DNA from: Mesorhizobium sp. Root552
GTDB lineage: Bacteria; Pseudomonadota; Alphaproteobacteria; Rhizobiales; Rhizobiaceae
NCBI RefSeq assembly: GCF_001427285.1
Contig: NZ_LMFV01000001.1
Span: 62,462-126,461, forward strand
Direction: 5' to 3'
Length of the DNA stretch: 64,000 nucleotides
In this document: positions 36,562 to 44,497 of the stretch, in pieces
Position numbering within the stretch: position 1 is the first letter of the stretch
Layout of the letters: every line of letters begins with the position of its first letter
Made by a program: the position numbers and the translations under genes
The notes under the pieces: generated by a model
Databases searched by the model: none
Told to the model about the DNA's origin: nothing
The model's input: only the letters and a program-made list of their open reading frames with translations

Positions 36562-36990
36562 CTAGCTGAACGTCTCCCGCAACCCGGCGAAGAAGCCGCG
36601 TCCCGTCACAGCCGCCCTGACGCAGGACGCAGCCCTCGATGCCTGCATCGTCGCGCCGACATGGCAATAGCAGACGATTTCATGGAGCTGGTTGTCCGTC
36701 AGCTCGAAGAAGCGCTTGGCCTCGCCATAACTGTCGTCCTGAAGCCCCTGTTCGCGCAGGAGTTCATCCTCGAAGGCAACGGAGATCGGCGAATTGTCAC
36801 CACGCATGGAATCGCGTTCCAGCGGAGCCCGATATTCCGTTCCCGTAAGCGCGGTAAGCAGTCGTGTCGGTTCACGTTGAAGCAAATCCGACCAGCGCTC
36901 AAGGCGCTGGGTGCGGTCCATTGTTGGCCGCACCGGATCAATTCGGACCTCGGCTATCGCCTGTAGCTGGTCCTTTGTTTGGTGTCTCAT
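36562..36990 (-). CDS. Hypothetical protein, 142 aa
   Basis: I do not recognise this protein. It is soluble, mixed charge, with no signal peptide or membrane segment. Visible features are RHQTKDQLQAIAEVRIDPV at the N-terminus, LERDSMRGDNSPISVAFEDE in the middle, a CYCHVG motif near residue 115, and a C-terminal run ASCVRAAVTGRGFFAGLRE. The start at 36990 is well supported by AAGGAGG five bases upstream. It lies between usp and the divergent DUF982 gene, so a stress-related role is possible but unproven. Confidence 0.65.
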   Translation of the reverse strand: MRHQTKDQLQAIAEVRIDPVRPTMDRTQRLERWSDLLQREPTRLLTALTGTEYRAPLERDSMRGDNSPISVAFEDELLREQGLQDDSYGEAKRFFELTDNQLHEIVCYCHVGATMQASRAASCVRAAVTGRGFFAGLRETFS

Positions 36991-37176
36991 GGCAACCTCC
37001 TTTCGAAAGGTGGTGGCCCCAAGTCCGTGCCTCGAATTATACTGCGAACACGCTGAAAGGTCATCAGCATCGCCGATCACATTCGTGGTTCCGCGGTCCC
37101 AGCCAAGCCGATTCCAATCAATTTGATCCGCTTGGGCGGGCCACGCATTATTTTTGCCATTAATTGGCTTTTGATT

Positions 37177-37201
37177 GGAACCTTAAGGCGTAGCCGTCGT
37201 T
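37177..37201 (+). promoter_or_regulatory. EcfG-type promoter in front of the DUF982 gene
   Basis: An exact GGAAC (37177-37181), 16-base spacer and CGTT (37198-37201) match the general-stress sigma factor EcfG consensus of alphaproteobacteria. It lies about 60 bases before the ATG at 37262. Confidence 0.8.
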
Positions 37202-37261
37202 ATATCCGGTTGCCAGCCATAACAATAAAAGTCGGTATCGACTATCGAAGGGAGGTGTTTG

Positions 37262-37564
37262 ATGGATCGCCTGCAATTCTTCTCGCCTGTCCGCGTTTCA
37301 CGAGGACCCGGTCAATCGGTCGAGGAGATCGATAATGTCGTAGAAGCGATGGTATTCCTGCGCGAATGGCCCGTTGGCCGTCGTGGTCCGGTCTATCGTT
37401 GTGCCTTGAACTGCTGTTCCGCGGCAATGGCTGCCCAGATGAGCGCCGAGGAGGCGAGGAAATCATTTGCCGGCTTCGCCCGCATCACCGGGCTTTTGAT
37501 CGACGGCGGACCGTCACCGGTCGTGGCCGACCGGTACGCCGGGCAAAGACGCGCGGTAGGCTAG
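37262..37564 (+). CDS. DUF982 domain protein
   Basis: A 100-residue protein of the rhizobial DUF982 family. The core is REWPVGRRGPVYRCALNCC, then AAQMSAEEARKSFAGFARI TGLLID region. Some genomes carry dozens of paralogues and the function is unknown. The ATG at 37262 has GGGAGG six bases upstream. An exact EcfG promoter lies upstream, so it is probably induced by the general stress response. A palindromic hairpin at 37606-37623 follows. Only one copy is present in this window. Confidence 0.85.
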   Translation: MDRLQFFSPVRVSRGPGQSVEEIDNVVEAMVFLREWPVGRRGPVYRCALNCCSAAMAAQMSAEEARKSFAGFARITGLLIDGGPSPVVADRYAGQRRAVG

Positions 37565-37605
37565 GAAAAAGACAAGGGTGCGCCGCACACCAGGCGCAGC
37601 AATAT

Positions 37606-37623
37606 CGCCGCCTTAAGGCGGCG
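37606..37623. terminator. Hairpin between convergent DUF982 and small membrane gene
   Basis: The perfect palindrome CGCCGCC-TTAA-GGCGGCG is followed on the plus strand by AAATTTTATT. It could end both converging transcripts. Confidence 0.55.
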
Positions 37624-37632
37624 AAATTTTAT

Positions 37633-37779
37633 TCAGTTCTGCTGTATCGATATACCGCTGTCGTCGATCTTGAGTTCGACGCCGGACGGCTTCGATTCCT
37701 CGCGATATACGTAGACGCCGAGAACGATGACCGCGACGACGAGCGCGCCGATGACGAGGTAAAGCGTATTCCTGTTCAA
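37633..37779 (-). CDS. Small single-pass membrane protein, 48 aa
   Basis: This short gene starts at TTG (37779), with GGAG eight bases upstream. The product is MNRNTLYLVIGALVVAVIVL onward: one transmembrane helix (about residues 6-24), then YVYREESKPSG and a short C-terminal strand VELKIDDSGISI. Similar tiny proteins occur in rhizobia without known function. It follows the GlsB-type gene by 23 bases on the same strand and is likely in the same transcript. Confidence 0.7.
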   Translation of the reverse strand: MNRNTLYLVIGALVVAVIVLGVYVYREESKPSGVELKIDDSGISIQQN

Positions 37780-37802
37780 AGGCGCGCTCCTTCGCGGATA
37801 AT

Positions 37803-38057
37803 TCAGGCGGATTTGACCAGTCGGATCAGGAACAGCAGGATCACCGCGCCAAGGGTGGCGTGAATGATTGCTGCTACGATACCGCCGCCAAAGGCAAGGC
37901 CGATTGTCGGGAACAGCCAGCCGGCGATGAAAGCGCCGACGATGCCGACGACGATGTTTCCGAGCAGGCCGAAGCCGTAGCCCTTGACGATGAGACCGGC
38001 CAGCCAGCCGGCAATCGCCCCGATGATAAGGAATATGATGAGACTTTCCGCACCCAT
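37803..38057 (-). CDS. GlsB/YeaQ/YmgE family stress-response membrane protein
   Basis: An 84-residue protein with three hydrophobic helices and the glycine-rich repeats typical of the transglycosylase-associated (GlsB/YeaQ/YmgE) family: GAIAGWLAGLIVKGYGFGLL, GNIVVGIVGAFIAGWLF, and a closing ALILLFLIRLV-like helix. The role is unknown, but the family is repeatedly stress-induced. The ATG at 38057 has GGAGGG seven bases upstream. A near-match EcfG promoter overlaps the leader (38077-38101). It is the first gene of a two-gene unit with the 48-residue membrane protein. Confidence 0.85.
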   Translation of the reverse strand: MGAESLIIFLIIGAIAGWLAGLIVKGYGFGLLGNIVVGIVGAFIAGWLFPTIGLAFGGGIVAAIIHATLGAVILLFLIRLVKSA

Positions 38058-38076
38058 TGCATTCCCTCCGAGAACA

Positions 38077-38101
38077 AACGGTTGAGGCGAAGCAGCGCTC
38101 C
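38077..38101 (-). promoter_or_regulatory. Near-consensus EcfG promoter before the GlsB-type gene
   Basis: On the minus strand GGAGC (one change from GGAAC), 16 bases, then CGTT. The start of transcription would be near 38070, giving a very short leader. Weaker than the two exact matches nearby. Confidence 0.45.
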
Positions 38102-38193
38102 GAATCAACCTCCAGTTTCAACAGTCATAAGGTATGGGAAAGCTGGCAACGCCGCCAGCACTTACATTCGGCGATCCGGACCGCTATGGATCA

Positions 38194-38403
38194 CTAGTCT
38201 TCCTCGTCATCGGACGAAGCGGGACGCCAGCTTGTCGGCTCGATTTTCTTTTGCGTGCTGCTGTCGGTATAGGCCCACCACGCACCATCGGCGGCATCAA
38301 AGCGCGCCGGCGATTCGTTCATGACGCCATCGCCATCCGTCCAGTAGACGGTGACCTTCGACCCGTCCTTGGGCGCGGTGGAAATCGGCTGACGCTCGGG
38401 CAT
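38194..38403 (-). CDS. Hypothetical protein, 69 aa, EcfG-controlled
   Basis: A small soluble protein beginning MPERQPISTAPKDGSKV, with TVYWTDGDGVMNESPARFD and an aromatic WWAYTDSS segment, ending in an acidic SSDDEED tail. The PISTAPKDG start resembles small beta-barrel proteins often found in rhizobia; I cannot name it further. I choose the ATG at 38403 because AGGGGG is six bases upstream of it, whereas the ATG at 38409 directly abuts that site. An exact EcfG promoter lies about 30 bases upstream, so stress induction is likely. Confidence 0.7.
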   Translation of the reverse strand: MPERQPISTAPKDGSKVTVYWTDGDGVMNESPARFDAADGAWWAYTDSSTQKKIEPTSWRPASSDDEED

Positions 38404-38431
38404 GTTCATCCCCCTCTTCTGACCGGCACAC

Positions 38432-38456
38432 AACGCCACAGCGTAAAAGAAGTTCC
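38432..38456 (-). promoter_or_regulatory. EcfG-type promoter before the 69-aa gene
   Basis: On the minus strand an exact GGAAC (38456-38452), 16 bases, and CGTT (38435-38432). Predicted start near 38425, about 22 bases before the ATG at 38403. Confidence 0.8.
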
Positions 38457-38460
38457 GCCC

Positions 38461-39087
38461 TCAGCTATGGGCGAAGATATCTTCTTCTTCCCAGCCCATC
38501 AGGTCGAGCTTCGCACGGGTCGGCAGGAAGCGGAAACAGGCTTCGGCCTCCTTGGTGCGGCCATCGCGCGCAAGGCGCCCGGCCAGCACATCGCGCAGTC
38601 GGTGCAGGTAGAGCACGTCGGAAGCCGCATATTCGAGTTGTTCGGGCGAAAGCGTCTCTGCCGCCCAATCCGACGACTGCTGCTGCTTGGACAGGCTGAC
38701 GCCCAGCAATTCGTTGCAGATGTCCTTCAACCCGTGGCGATCAGTATAGGTGCGGGTGAGCCGCGAGGCGATCTTGGTGCAGAAAACCGGCTCGGCCATG
38801 ACGCCGAAGGCCTGGTAGAGCACAGCGATATCGAAGCGCCCGAAATGGAACAGCTTGGTGACCTTGCGGTTGCGCAACAGGCTGACGAGGTTCGGCGCGC
38901 GTTTCTGACCTGCCGCGATCTGGATGACGTCGGCGCTGCCGTCGCCCGGCGAAATCTGCACCACGCACAAGCGGTCGCGATGCGGGTTCAGCCCCAGCGT
39001 CTCGGTGTCGATGGCAACCGCATCGACATCGTAGTTGGAAAGGTCGGGAAGATCGCCCTTGTGGAAGCGGATATTGCTGCTCGTCAT
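38461..39087 (-). CDS. rnd: Ribonuclease D-like 3'-5' exonuclease, short form
   Basis: A 208-residue DEDDy exonuclease. The four acidic positions and tyrosine are visible: VAIDTETLGLN (D, E), FHFGRFDIAVLY (D), and YAASDVLYLHRL (Y, D). It lacks the HRDC domains of E. coli RNase D, which is normal for the short alphaproteobacterial form. It would trim tRNA or other RNA 3' ends. It follows the M20 peptidase gene by seven bases, so they are co-transcribed. In several rhizobia a gene like this sits beside lptC; here the two are 31 kb apart. Confidence 0.85.
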   Translation of the reverse strand: MTSSNIRFHKGDLPDLSNYDVDAVAIDTETLGLNPHRDRLCVVQISPGDGSADVIQIAAGQKRAPNLVSLLRNRKVTKLFHFGRFDIAVLYQAFGVMAEPVFCTKIASRLTRTYTDRHGLKDICNELLGVSLSKQQQSSDWAAETLSPEQLEYAASDVLYLHRLRDVLAGRLARDGRTKEAEACFRFLPTRAKLDLMGWEEEDIFAHS

Positions 39088-39094
39088 GACCATC

Positions 39095-40480
39095 TCACCG
39101 TGTCAGCGCGTCGAGGATGCGCGCCCAGGAACGCTGCCCCTTGTGGAATGAAGAAAGCTCATACTTCTCGTTGGGCGAATGGATGCGGTCGTCGGAGAGG
39201 CCGAAACCGACGAGAAGCGATTCCATGCCGAGATAGGTCTGGAAGTCGCCGACGATCGGGATCGAGCCGCCCATGGCGATCATCACGGCGGGCTTCGGCC
39301 ACTCGTCCGACAGGGCCTGCTTGGCCTTAGTCAGGAAAGGCGAGTCATAGGAGAGCTGGATTGCGGGCGAACCGCCATGCTTGTGAAATTCCACCGAGCA
39401 ATCGGCCGGCAGCCGCTCCTCGACGAACTTGCGGAAGGCGGCGCGGATCTTGTCCGGGTTCTGCTTGTGGACGAGGCGGAACGACACCTTGGCCGACGCC
39501 TGCGCCGCGATGACGGTCTTGAAGCCCTTGCCGGTGTAGCCGCCGGTGATGCCGTTGAACTCGGCGGTCGGGCGGGCCCAAACCAGTTCGAGCACCGAGC
39601 GGCCTTTTTCGCCGGCAGGAACCGAAAGCCCGATGGGGCCGAGGAAATCGTCTGCCGTTTCGCCGAGCGATTCCCACGATTTCAAAACCTGCGAGGGGGT
39701 TTCCTCGACGCCGTCATAGAAGCGGGGAATGGTGACGCGACCCGTGTCGTCGTGAATGTCGGCGAGAATCCTGGCCAGGATGCGGATCGGGTTGGCGGCG
39801 GCGCCGCCGAACTCGCCCGAATGCAGGTCGCGGTTAGCGGCGTGGATGGTGATTTCCTCGCCGACGAGACCGCGCAGCGCCGTCGAGATGGCAGGCGTAT
39901 CGCGGTCCCACATGCCCGTGTCGCAGACCATCGCGAAATCGGCCTTCAATTCAGCCGCATTTGCTTCAAGGAACGGCTTCAGCGATGGCGAGCCGGACTC
40001 CTCCTCGCCTTCGAACAGAAGCGTGATCTTGCACGGCAGGCCGCCGTGCACGGCCTTCCAGGCGCGGCAGGCTTCGACGAAGGTCATCAACTGGCCCTTG
40101 TCGTCAGCCGAACCGCGACCGGTAATGACCTTGTGGTCCGGCCCGATTTCCTTGATCGCCGGCGCGAACGGGTCGCTATCCCACAACTCGAGCGGATCGA
40201 CCGGCTGGACATCGTAGTGACCATAGAAGAGCACATGCGGGCTGCCGGCAGGACCGTCGTGATGGGCGACGACCATCGGATGACCGGGCGTGTTGCGCAC
40301 ACTGGCATCGAAGCCGATGGTCTTGAGATCCGCGACCAGCCATTCTGCACCCTTGCGGCACTCGGCTGCGTAGGCCGGATCGGTCGAGATCGACTTGACC
40401 TTCAAGAGATCGAACAAGCGACCGAGCGACTGGTCCAGCGACTGGTCGAGGCGATCGAGTACGGGTGCAAGTGCGGACAT
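39095..40480 (-). CDS. M20 family metallo-dipeptidase
   Basis: A 461-residue zinc peptidase of the M20 (ArgE/DapE/CNDP) family. Metal ligands lie in VLFYGHYDVQPVD (His, Asp), GRGSADDKGQL (Asp), LFEGEEESGSPSL (catalytic Glu) and near the end NEKYELSSFHKG (His). The dimerisation domain with NRDLHSGEFGGAA is present. It is full length and should be cytoplasmic. The substrate is probably a dipeptide or acyl-amino acid. I start at the ATG at 40480. The candidate sRNA at 40583-40727 lies upstream on the same strand. Confidence 0.9.
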   Translation of the reverse strand: MSALAPVLDRLDQSLDQSLGRLFDLLKVKSISTDPAYAAECRKGAEWLVADLKTIGFDASVRNTPGHPMVVAHHDGPAGSPHVLFYGHYDVQPVDPLELWDSDPFAPAIKEIGPDHKVITGRGSADDKGQLMTFVEACRAWKAVHGGLPCKITLLFEGEEESGSPSLKPFLEANAAELKADFAMVCDTGMWDRDTPAISTALRGLVGEEITIHAANRDLHSGEFGGAAANPIRILARILADIHDDTGRVTIPRFYDGVEETPSQVLKSWESLGETADDFLGPIGLSVPAGEKGRSVLELVWARPTAEFNGITGGYTGKGFKTVIAAQASAKVSFRLVHKQNPDKIRAAFRKFVEERLPADCSVEFHKHGGSPAIQLSYDSPFLTKAKQALSDEWPKPAVMIAMGGSIPIVGDFQTYLGMESLLVGFGLSDDRIHSPNEKYELSSFHKGQRSWARILDALTR

Positions 40481-40580
40481 TTTTGGAAAAGCCTTTCGAT
40501 TCTGCGGCGGCACCCTAAAGCGACATCGCGAAAACGAAAAGCCCACCGGCATTGAGCCAGCCAACAAGGCTGCGTGGAGG

Positions 40581-40622
40581 GCAAAAAAATGCCGCCGTGG
40601 CGGAGGGGGAAACCACGGCGGC
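40581..40622 (-). terminator. Intrinsic terminator of the two-hairpin RNA
   Basis: A 10-bp perfect stem GCCGCCGTGG/CCACGGCGGC with a 12-base C-rich loop is followed by A and seven T on the minus strand. Confidence 0.85.
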
Positions 40623-40727
40623 GTTACTCAAACGGTGCGGCAGCCCGGAGAGGGGGATAGGCTGCCGCATTGTCCGGTATCGGCGGGGGACGGGCCTAAC
40701 TCCGGACTTCGGCGAAAATTGCCGATG
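40583..40727 (-). ncRNA. Candidate two-hairpin small RNA with C-rich loops
   Basis: On the minus strand a 9-bp stem (GCGGCAGCC/GGCTGCCGC, 40668-40637) presents a loop with TATCCCCCTCTCC. A 10-bp stem (GCCGCCGTGG/CCACGGCGGC, 40622-40591) then presents TTTCCCCCTCCG and is followed by ATTTTTTT, an intrinsic terminator. Two C-rich, anti-Shine-Dalgarno loops on stable stems are the layout of the ar14/cuckoo family of rhizobial sRNAs. A possible promoter (CTTGAA, 17 bases, ACAGAT) lies at 40762-40734. It could instead be an attenuating leader of the M20 peptidase gene. Confidence 0.6.
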
Positions 40728-40889
40728 ACATCTATCTGTGGATTCGAACGTGGCGATTCAAGGGCACGAAGATTACAAGTTTGTAACATGGACGTGATTG
40801 AGTTTTTGCTGTCAGGAAGTTGACGGCTGGCTACAGCGAAACTGCCTTTGCGATGGACCGCGAAGCAGCATCACGCTATCCATTCGGCC

Positions 40890-43862
40890 ATGAAAAAAGG
40901 CGATCATCTCTTCCTTGTCGACGGCTCCGGCTACATCTTCCGCGCCTACCATGCGCTGCCGCCGCTGAACCGCAAATCCGACGGCCTGCCGACCAATGCG
41001 GTGCTCGGCTTCTGCAACATGGTGTGGAAGCTGATGCGCGACGCCCGCGACACCGAGGTGGGCGTGACACCGACGCATTTTGCCGTGATTTTCGACTATT
41101 CGTCGAAGACGTTCCGCAACGACCTTTACCCCGAATACAAGGCGAACCGCTCGGCTCCGCCCGAAGACCTGATCCCGCAATTCGGCCTTATCCGCCATGC
41201 CACGCGCGCCTTCAGCTTGCCTTGCGTCGAAATGGAAGGCTTCGAGGCCGACGACCTCATCGCAACCTACTGCCGCATGGCGGAAGAAGCCGGCGCGGAT
41301 GCCACCATCATTTCGTCCGACAAGGACCTGATGCAGTTGGTGCGGCCGACGATCTCGATGTACGACCCGATGAAGGACCGCCAGATCTCGATCCCGGAAG
41401 TGATCGAGAAATGGGGCGTTCCGCCGGAAAAAATGATCGACTTGCAGGCGCTGACCGGCGACTCGGTCGACAATGTGCCGGGCGTGCCGGGCATTGGCCC
41501 GAAGACGGCTGCGCAATTGCTGGAGCAGTTCGGCGATCTCGACACACTTCTGGCCCGTGCAGGCGAGATCAAGCAGGACAAGCGCCGCCAGTCGATCATC
41601 GACAATGCCGACAAGGCGCGCATTTCGCGTCAACTGGTGACGTTGAAGCGGGACGTTCCGGTAACGGAACTGCCGGACAGCTTCCAGTTGGAGCCATCCG
41701 ACGGGCCGAAGCTTGTCGCCTTCCTGAAGGCCATGGAATTTTCGACGCTGACGCGCCGCGTGGGCGAGGCGACGGGCACCGAGGTGAGCGAGATCGAGGC
41801 GGCGGATGTGCCGGTCGAGCGCGCCGATACGGCACATGGGCCGGATGTGGGCGCAGGCTCTACCCCCCCCTCGCAGGAGGGCCGTGCCGAAGACACCGGC
41901 GGCGGCAGCGACAATGGGGATGCCACCCCCAGCCCGGCGCTGCGCAGTGAAGGCGGCGACACCCCTTCCCTGCTTTCCGCGCTTCGTTCCGAAGCAGCGG
42001 TTGCGGCAAAGATCGACACCAGCGCGTATATCGCCATCCGCGACTTGGCCACCCTGAAGGTATGGGTTGCGGACGCACTGGAAACCGGGCTCGTCGCCTT
42101 CGATACCGAGACGACATCGCTCGATCCGATGCAGGCGGAGTTGGTCGGTTTCTCGCTTGCGACCCGTCCGGGCCGTGCCGCCTATGTGCCGCTTGCCCAC
42201 AAGAAGGGGCAGGACGACCTGCTCGGCGGTGGGCTGGTTGAAAACCAGATCCCCATTCGCGAAGCGCTGGCGGCAGTGAAGCCGCTGCTCGAGGACAAGT
42301 CGGTCCTCAAGATCGCGCAGAACCTGAAATACGACCTCGTGATCATGAACCGCTACGGCATCGAGGTCGCGCCCTACGACGACACGATGCTGATTTCCTA
42401 CGCTCTCGACGCCGGCACGTCCGGCGGCCACGGCATGGACGCGCTGTCGGAAAAATGGCTCGGCCATAAGACCATCCCCTTCAAGGACGTGGCGGGCTCC
42501 GGCAAGAGCTTCATCGGCTTCGACCAGGTCGATATCGACAAGGCGACTGCCTATGCGGGCGAAGATGCCGATGTGACGCTCAGGCTATGGCAAGTGCTGA
42601 AACCGCGCCTCGCCGCGAAGGGACTGGTCTCCGTCTACGAGCGGTTGGAACGGCCTCTCGTGCCGGTGCTGGCCAAGATGGAACAGCGCGGCATAACGGT
42701 GGACCGCCAGATCCTGTCCAGGCTTTCCGGCGAACTGGCGCAAGGCGCGGCGCGGCTGGAAGAGGAAATCTACGGACTGATCGGCGAGCGCATCAACATC
42801 GGCTCGCCCAAGCAGCTTGGCGATATCCTGTTCGGACGCATGGGCCTGCCCGGCGGCTCCAAGACCAAGACGGGGCAATGGTCGACCTCGGCGCAACTGC
42901 TGGAAGACCTCGCCGCAGAAGGCCACGAGTTGCCGCGCAAGATCGTCGACTGGCGCCAGTTGACCAAGCTGAAATCGACCTACACGGACGCCCTGCCCGG
43001 TTTCGTGAACCCTGAGACCAAGCGCGTACATACCTCCTATGCGCTCGCGGCGACGACGACCGGGCGGCTGTCCTCATCGGATCCCAATTTGCAGAACATT
43101 CCGGTGCGCACGGCGGAAGGGCGCAAGATCAGGACCGCCTTCATCGCGGAAAAGGGCAACCGGCTGATTTCCGCCGACTACAGCCAGATCGAGCTGCGCG
43201 TGCTGGCCCATGTCGCCGACATTCCGCAACTGAAGCAGGCCTTCGCCGACGGGGCGGACATCCACGCCGCCACCGCGTCGGAAATGTTCGGCGTTCCGAT
43301 CGAAGGCATGCCGTCGGAAGTGCGCCGGCGTGCCAAGGCGATCAACTTCGGCATCATCTACGGCATCTCCGCCTTCGGCCTCGCCAACCAGTTGTCCATT
43401 CCGCGCGAGGAAGCGGGCGCGTATATCAAGAAATACTTCGAACGCTTCCCCGGCATTCGCGACTATATCGAGACGACGAAGGCCTACGCCCGCGAAAACG
43501 GCTATATCGAAACCGTGTTCGGCCGGCGGGTCCACTATCCCGAAATTCGCTCGTCCAACCCCTCAGTACGGGCCTTCAACGAGCGGGCCTCGATCAATGC
43601 GCGCCTGCAAGGCACGGCAGCCGACATCATCCGCCGCGCCATGGTGCGCATGGACGACGCGCTTTCCGATGCGGGTTTGTCTGCGCGAATGCTTTTGCAG
43701 GTTCACGACGAACTGATCTTCGAAACCGCCGAAGCCGAAGTGGAGGCGACGATACCGGTGGTGCGTTCCGTCATGGAGAATGCGGCGATGCCGGCTGCTT
43801 CTCTTTCGGTGCCGCTGCAGGTCGATGCGCGCGCCGCCGACAACTGGGACGAGGCGCATTGA
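40890..43862 (+). CDS. polA: DNA polymerase I
   Basis: A 990-residue three-domain polymerase for Okazaki fragment processing and repair. The 5' nuclease domain (about 1-290) has LVDGSGYIFRAYHAL, EADDLIATY and SSDKDLMQLV. The 3'-5' exonuclease is intact (VAFDTETTSLD, AQNLKYDLVIMN, GEDADVTLRL). The polymerase has motif A SADYSQIELR, motif B RRRAKAINFGIIYG and motif C LQVHDEL. Between nuclease and exonuclease is an unusual linker of about 50 residues rich in Gly, Ser, Pro and Glu. The ATG at 40890 gives the standard N-terminus MKKGDHLFLVDG. Confidence 0.97.
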   Translation: MKKGDHLFLVDGSGYIFRAYHALPPLNRKSDGLPTNAVLGFCNMVWKLMRDARDTEVGVTPTHFAVIFDYSSKTFRNDLYPEYKANRSAPPEDLIPQFGLIRHATRAFSLPCVEMEGFEADDLIATYCRMAEEAGADATIISSDKDLMQLVRPTISMYDPMKDRQISIPEVIEKWGVPPEKMIDLQALTGDSVDNVPGVPGIGPKTAAQLLEQFGDLDTLLARAGEIKQDKRRQSIIDNADKARISRQLVTLKRDVPVTELPDSFQLEPSDGPKLVAFLKAMEFSTLTRRVGEATGTEVSEIEAADVPVERADTAHGPDVGAGSTPPSQEGRAEDTGGGSDNGDATPSPALRSEGGDTPSLLSALRSEAAVAAKIDTSAYIAIRDLATLKVWVADALETGLVAFDTETTSLDPMQAELVGFSLATRPGRAAYVPLAHKKGQDDLLGGGLVENQIPIREALAAVKPLLEDKSVLKIAQNLKYDLVIMNRYGIEVAPYDDTMLISYALDAGTSGGHGMDALSEKWLGHKTIPFKDVAGSGKSFIGFDQVDIDKATAYAGEDADVTLRLWQVLKPRLAAKGLVSVYERLERPLVPVLAKMEQRGITVDRQILSRLSGELAQGAARLEEEIYGLIGERINIGSPKQLGDILFGRMGLPGGSKTKTGQWSTSAQLLEDLAAEGHELPRKIVDWRQLTKLKSTYTDALPGFVNPETKRVHTSYALAATTTGRLSSSDPNLQNIPVRTAEGRKIRTAFIAEKGNRLISADYSQIELRVLAHVADIPQLKQAFADGADIHAATASEMFGVPIEGMPSEVRRRAKAINFGIIYGISAFGLANQLSIPREEAGAYIKKYFERFPGIRDYIETTKAYARENGYIETVFGRRVHYPEIRSSNPSVRAFNERASINARLQGTAADIIRRAMVRMDDALSDAGLSARMLLQVHDELIFETAEAEVEATIPVVRSVMENAAMPAASLSVPLQVDARAADNWDEAH

Positions 43863-43869
43863 GGCCGAT

Positions 43870-44490
43870 TTGCTAGCTGTCTCGCCGGAAACCCTTGCCT
43901 CCTTTGCACTGGCGTCATTCCTGATCGAACTGACGCCGGGCCCTAACATGACCTATCTGGCATTGGTGTCGGCGCAGGATGGCCGCCGCGCTGGCTTTGC
44001 GACCGTGGCGGGCATCGCGCTCGGACTGGCGATCATTGGTGCGATTGCAGGTTTCGGCGTGGCCGAGCTGATCCAGGCATCGACTCTTGCCTATGAGACG
44101 CTGCGCTGGGCCGGCGTGCTGTTCCTGCTCTACCTCGCCTGGGAAGGCTGGAGCGCGGGAACAGATATCGTCTCGGCAAGCAGCGTCGATCACGAGCGTT
44201 ATTTCATTCGCGGCCTGATGACCAACCTGCTCAACCCGAAGGCGGCCGTATTCTACGTCGCGGTGCTGCCGACCTTTGTCGAGGCGGGCAAGCCGGTGCT
44301 GGCCCAGACCGCCCTGCTGACGGCGATCTATGTCGCGGTAGCAACGGTCGTTCACGCCGTGATCGTCATTCTTGCCGGCTCGCTGGAACCCTTCCTCAAC
44401 GATCCGAAGCGCGAACGCATCGCGCGGCGCGTGCTATCGGCGCTGCTGGCTATTGTCGCGCTATGGTTTGCGTGGACGACCGCGCGCTAG
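43870..44490 (+). CDS. LysE family translocator
   Basis: A 206-residue inner-membrane exporter of the LysE/RhtB family, with six hydrophobic helices. The family motif near the N-terminus is LIELTPGPNMTYLALVSAQD, followed by GRRAGFATVAGIALG. The conserved NLLNPKAAVFYVAVLP segment is in the middle. It probably exports an amino acid or related compound, substrate unknown. There is no ATG. I favour TTG at 43870, with GAGG five bases upstream and seven bases after the polA stop, so translation is likely coupled to polA. Confidence 0.85.
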   Translation: MLAVSPETLASFALASFLIELTPGPNMTYLALVSAQDGRRAGFATVAGIALGLAIIGAIAGFGVAELIQASTLAYETLRWAGVLFLLYLAWEGWSAGTDIVSASSVDHERYFIRGLMTNLLNPKAAVFYVAVLPTFVEAGKPVLAQTALLTAIYVAVATVVHAVIVILAGSLEPFLNDPKRERIARRVLSALLAIVALWFAWTTAR

Positions 44491-44497
44491 AAGGCCG

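Noticed and set aside
40591..40668. Plus-strand GGA-loop RNA that could bind a CsrA/RsmA protein
   Set aside because: The loops do show GGAGG on the plus strand, but only the minus strand has a U-run terminator, so the minus-strand reading is preferred.
40812..42467. Open frame of 551 codons antisense to polA
   Set aside because: It is a shadow of the PolA coding frame without any domain pattern of its own.
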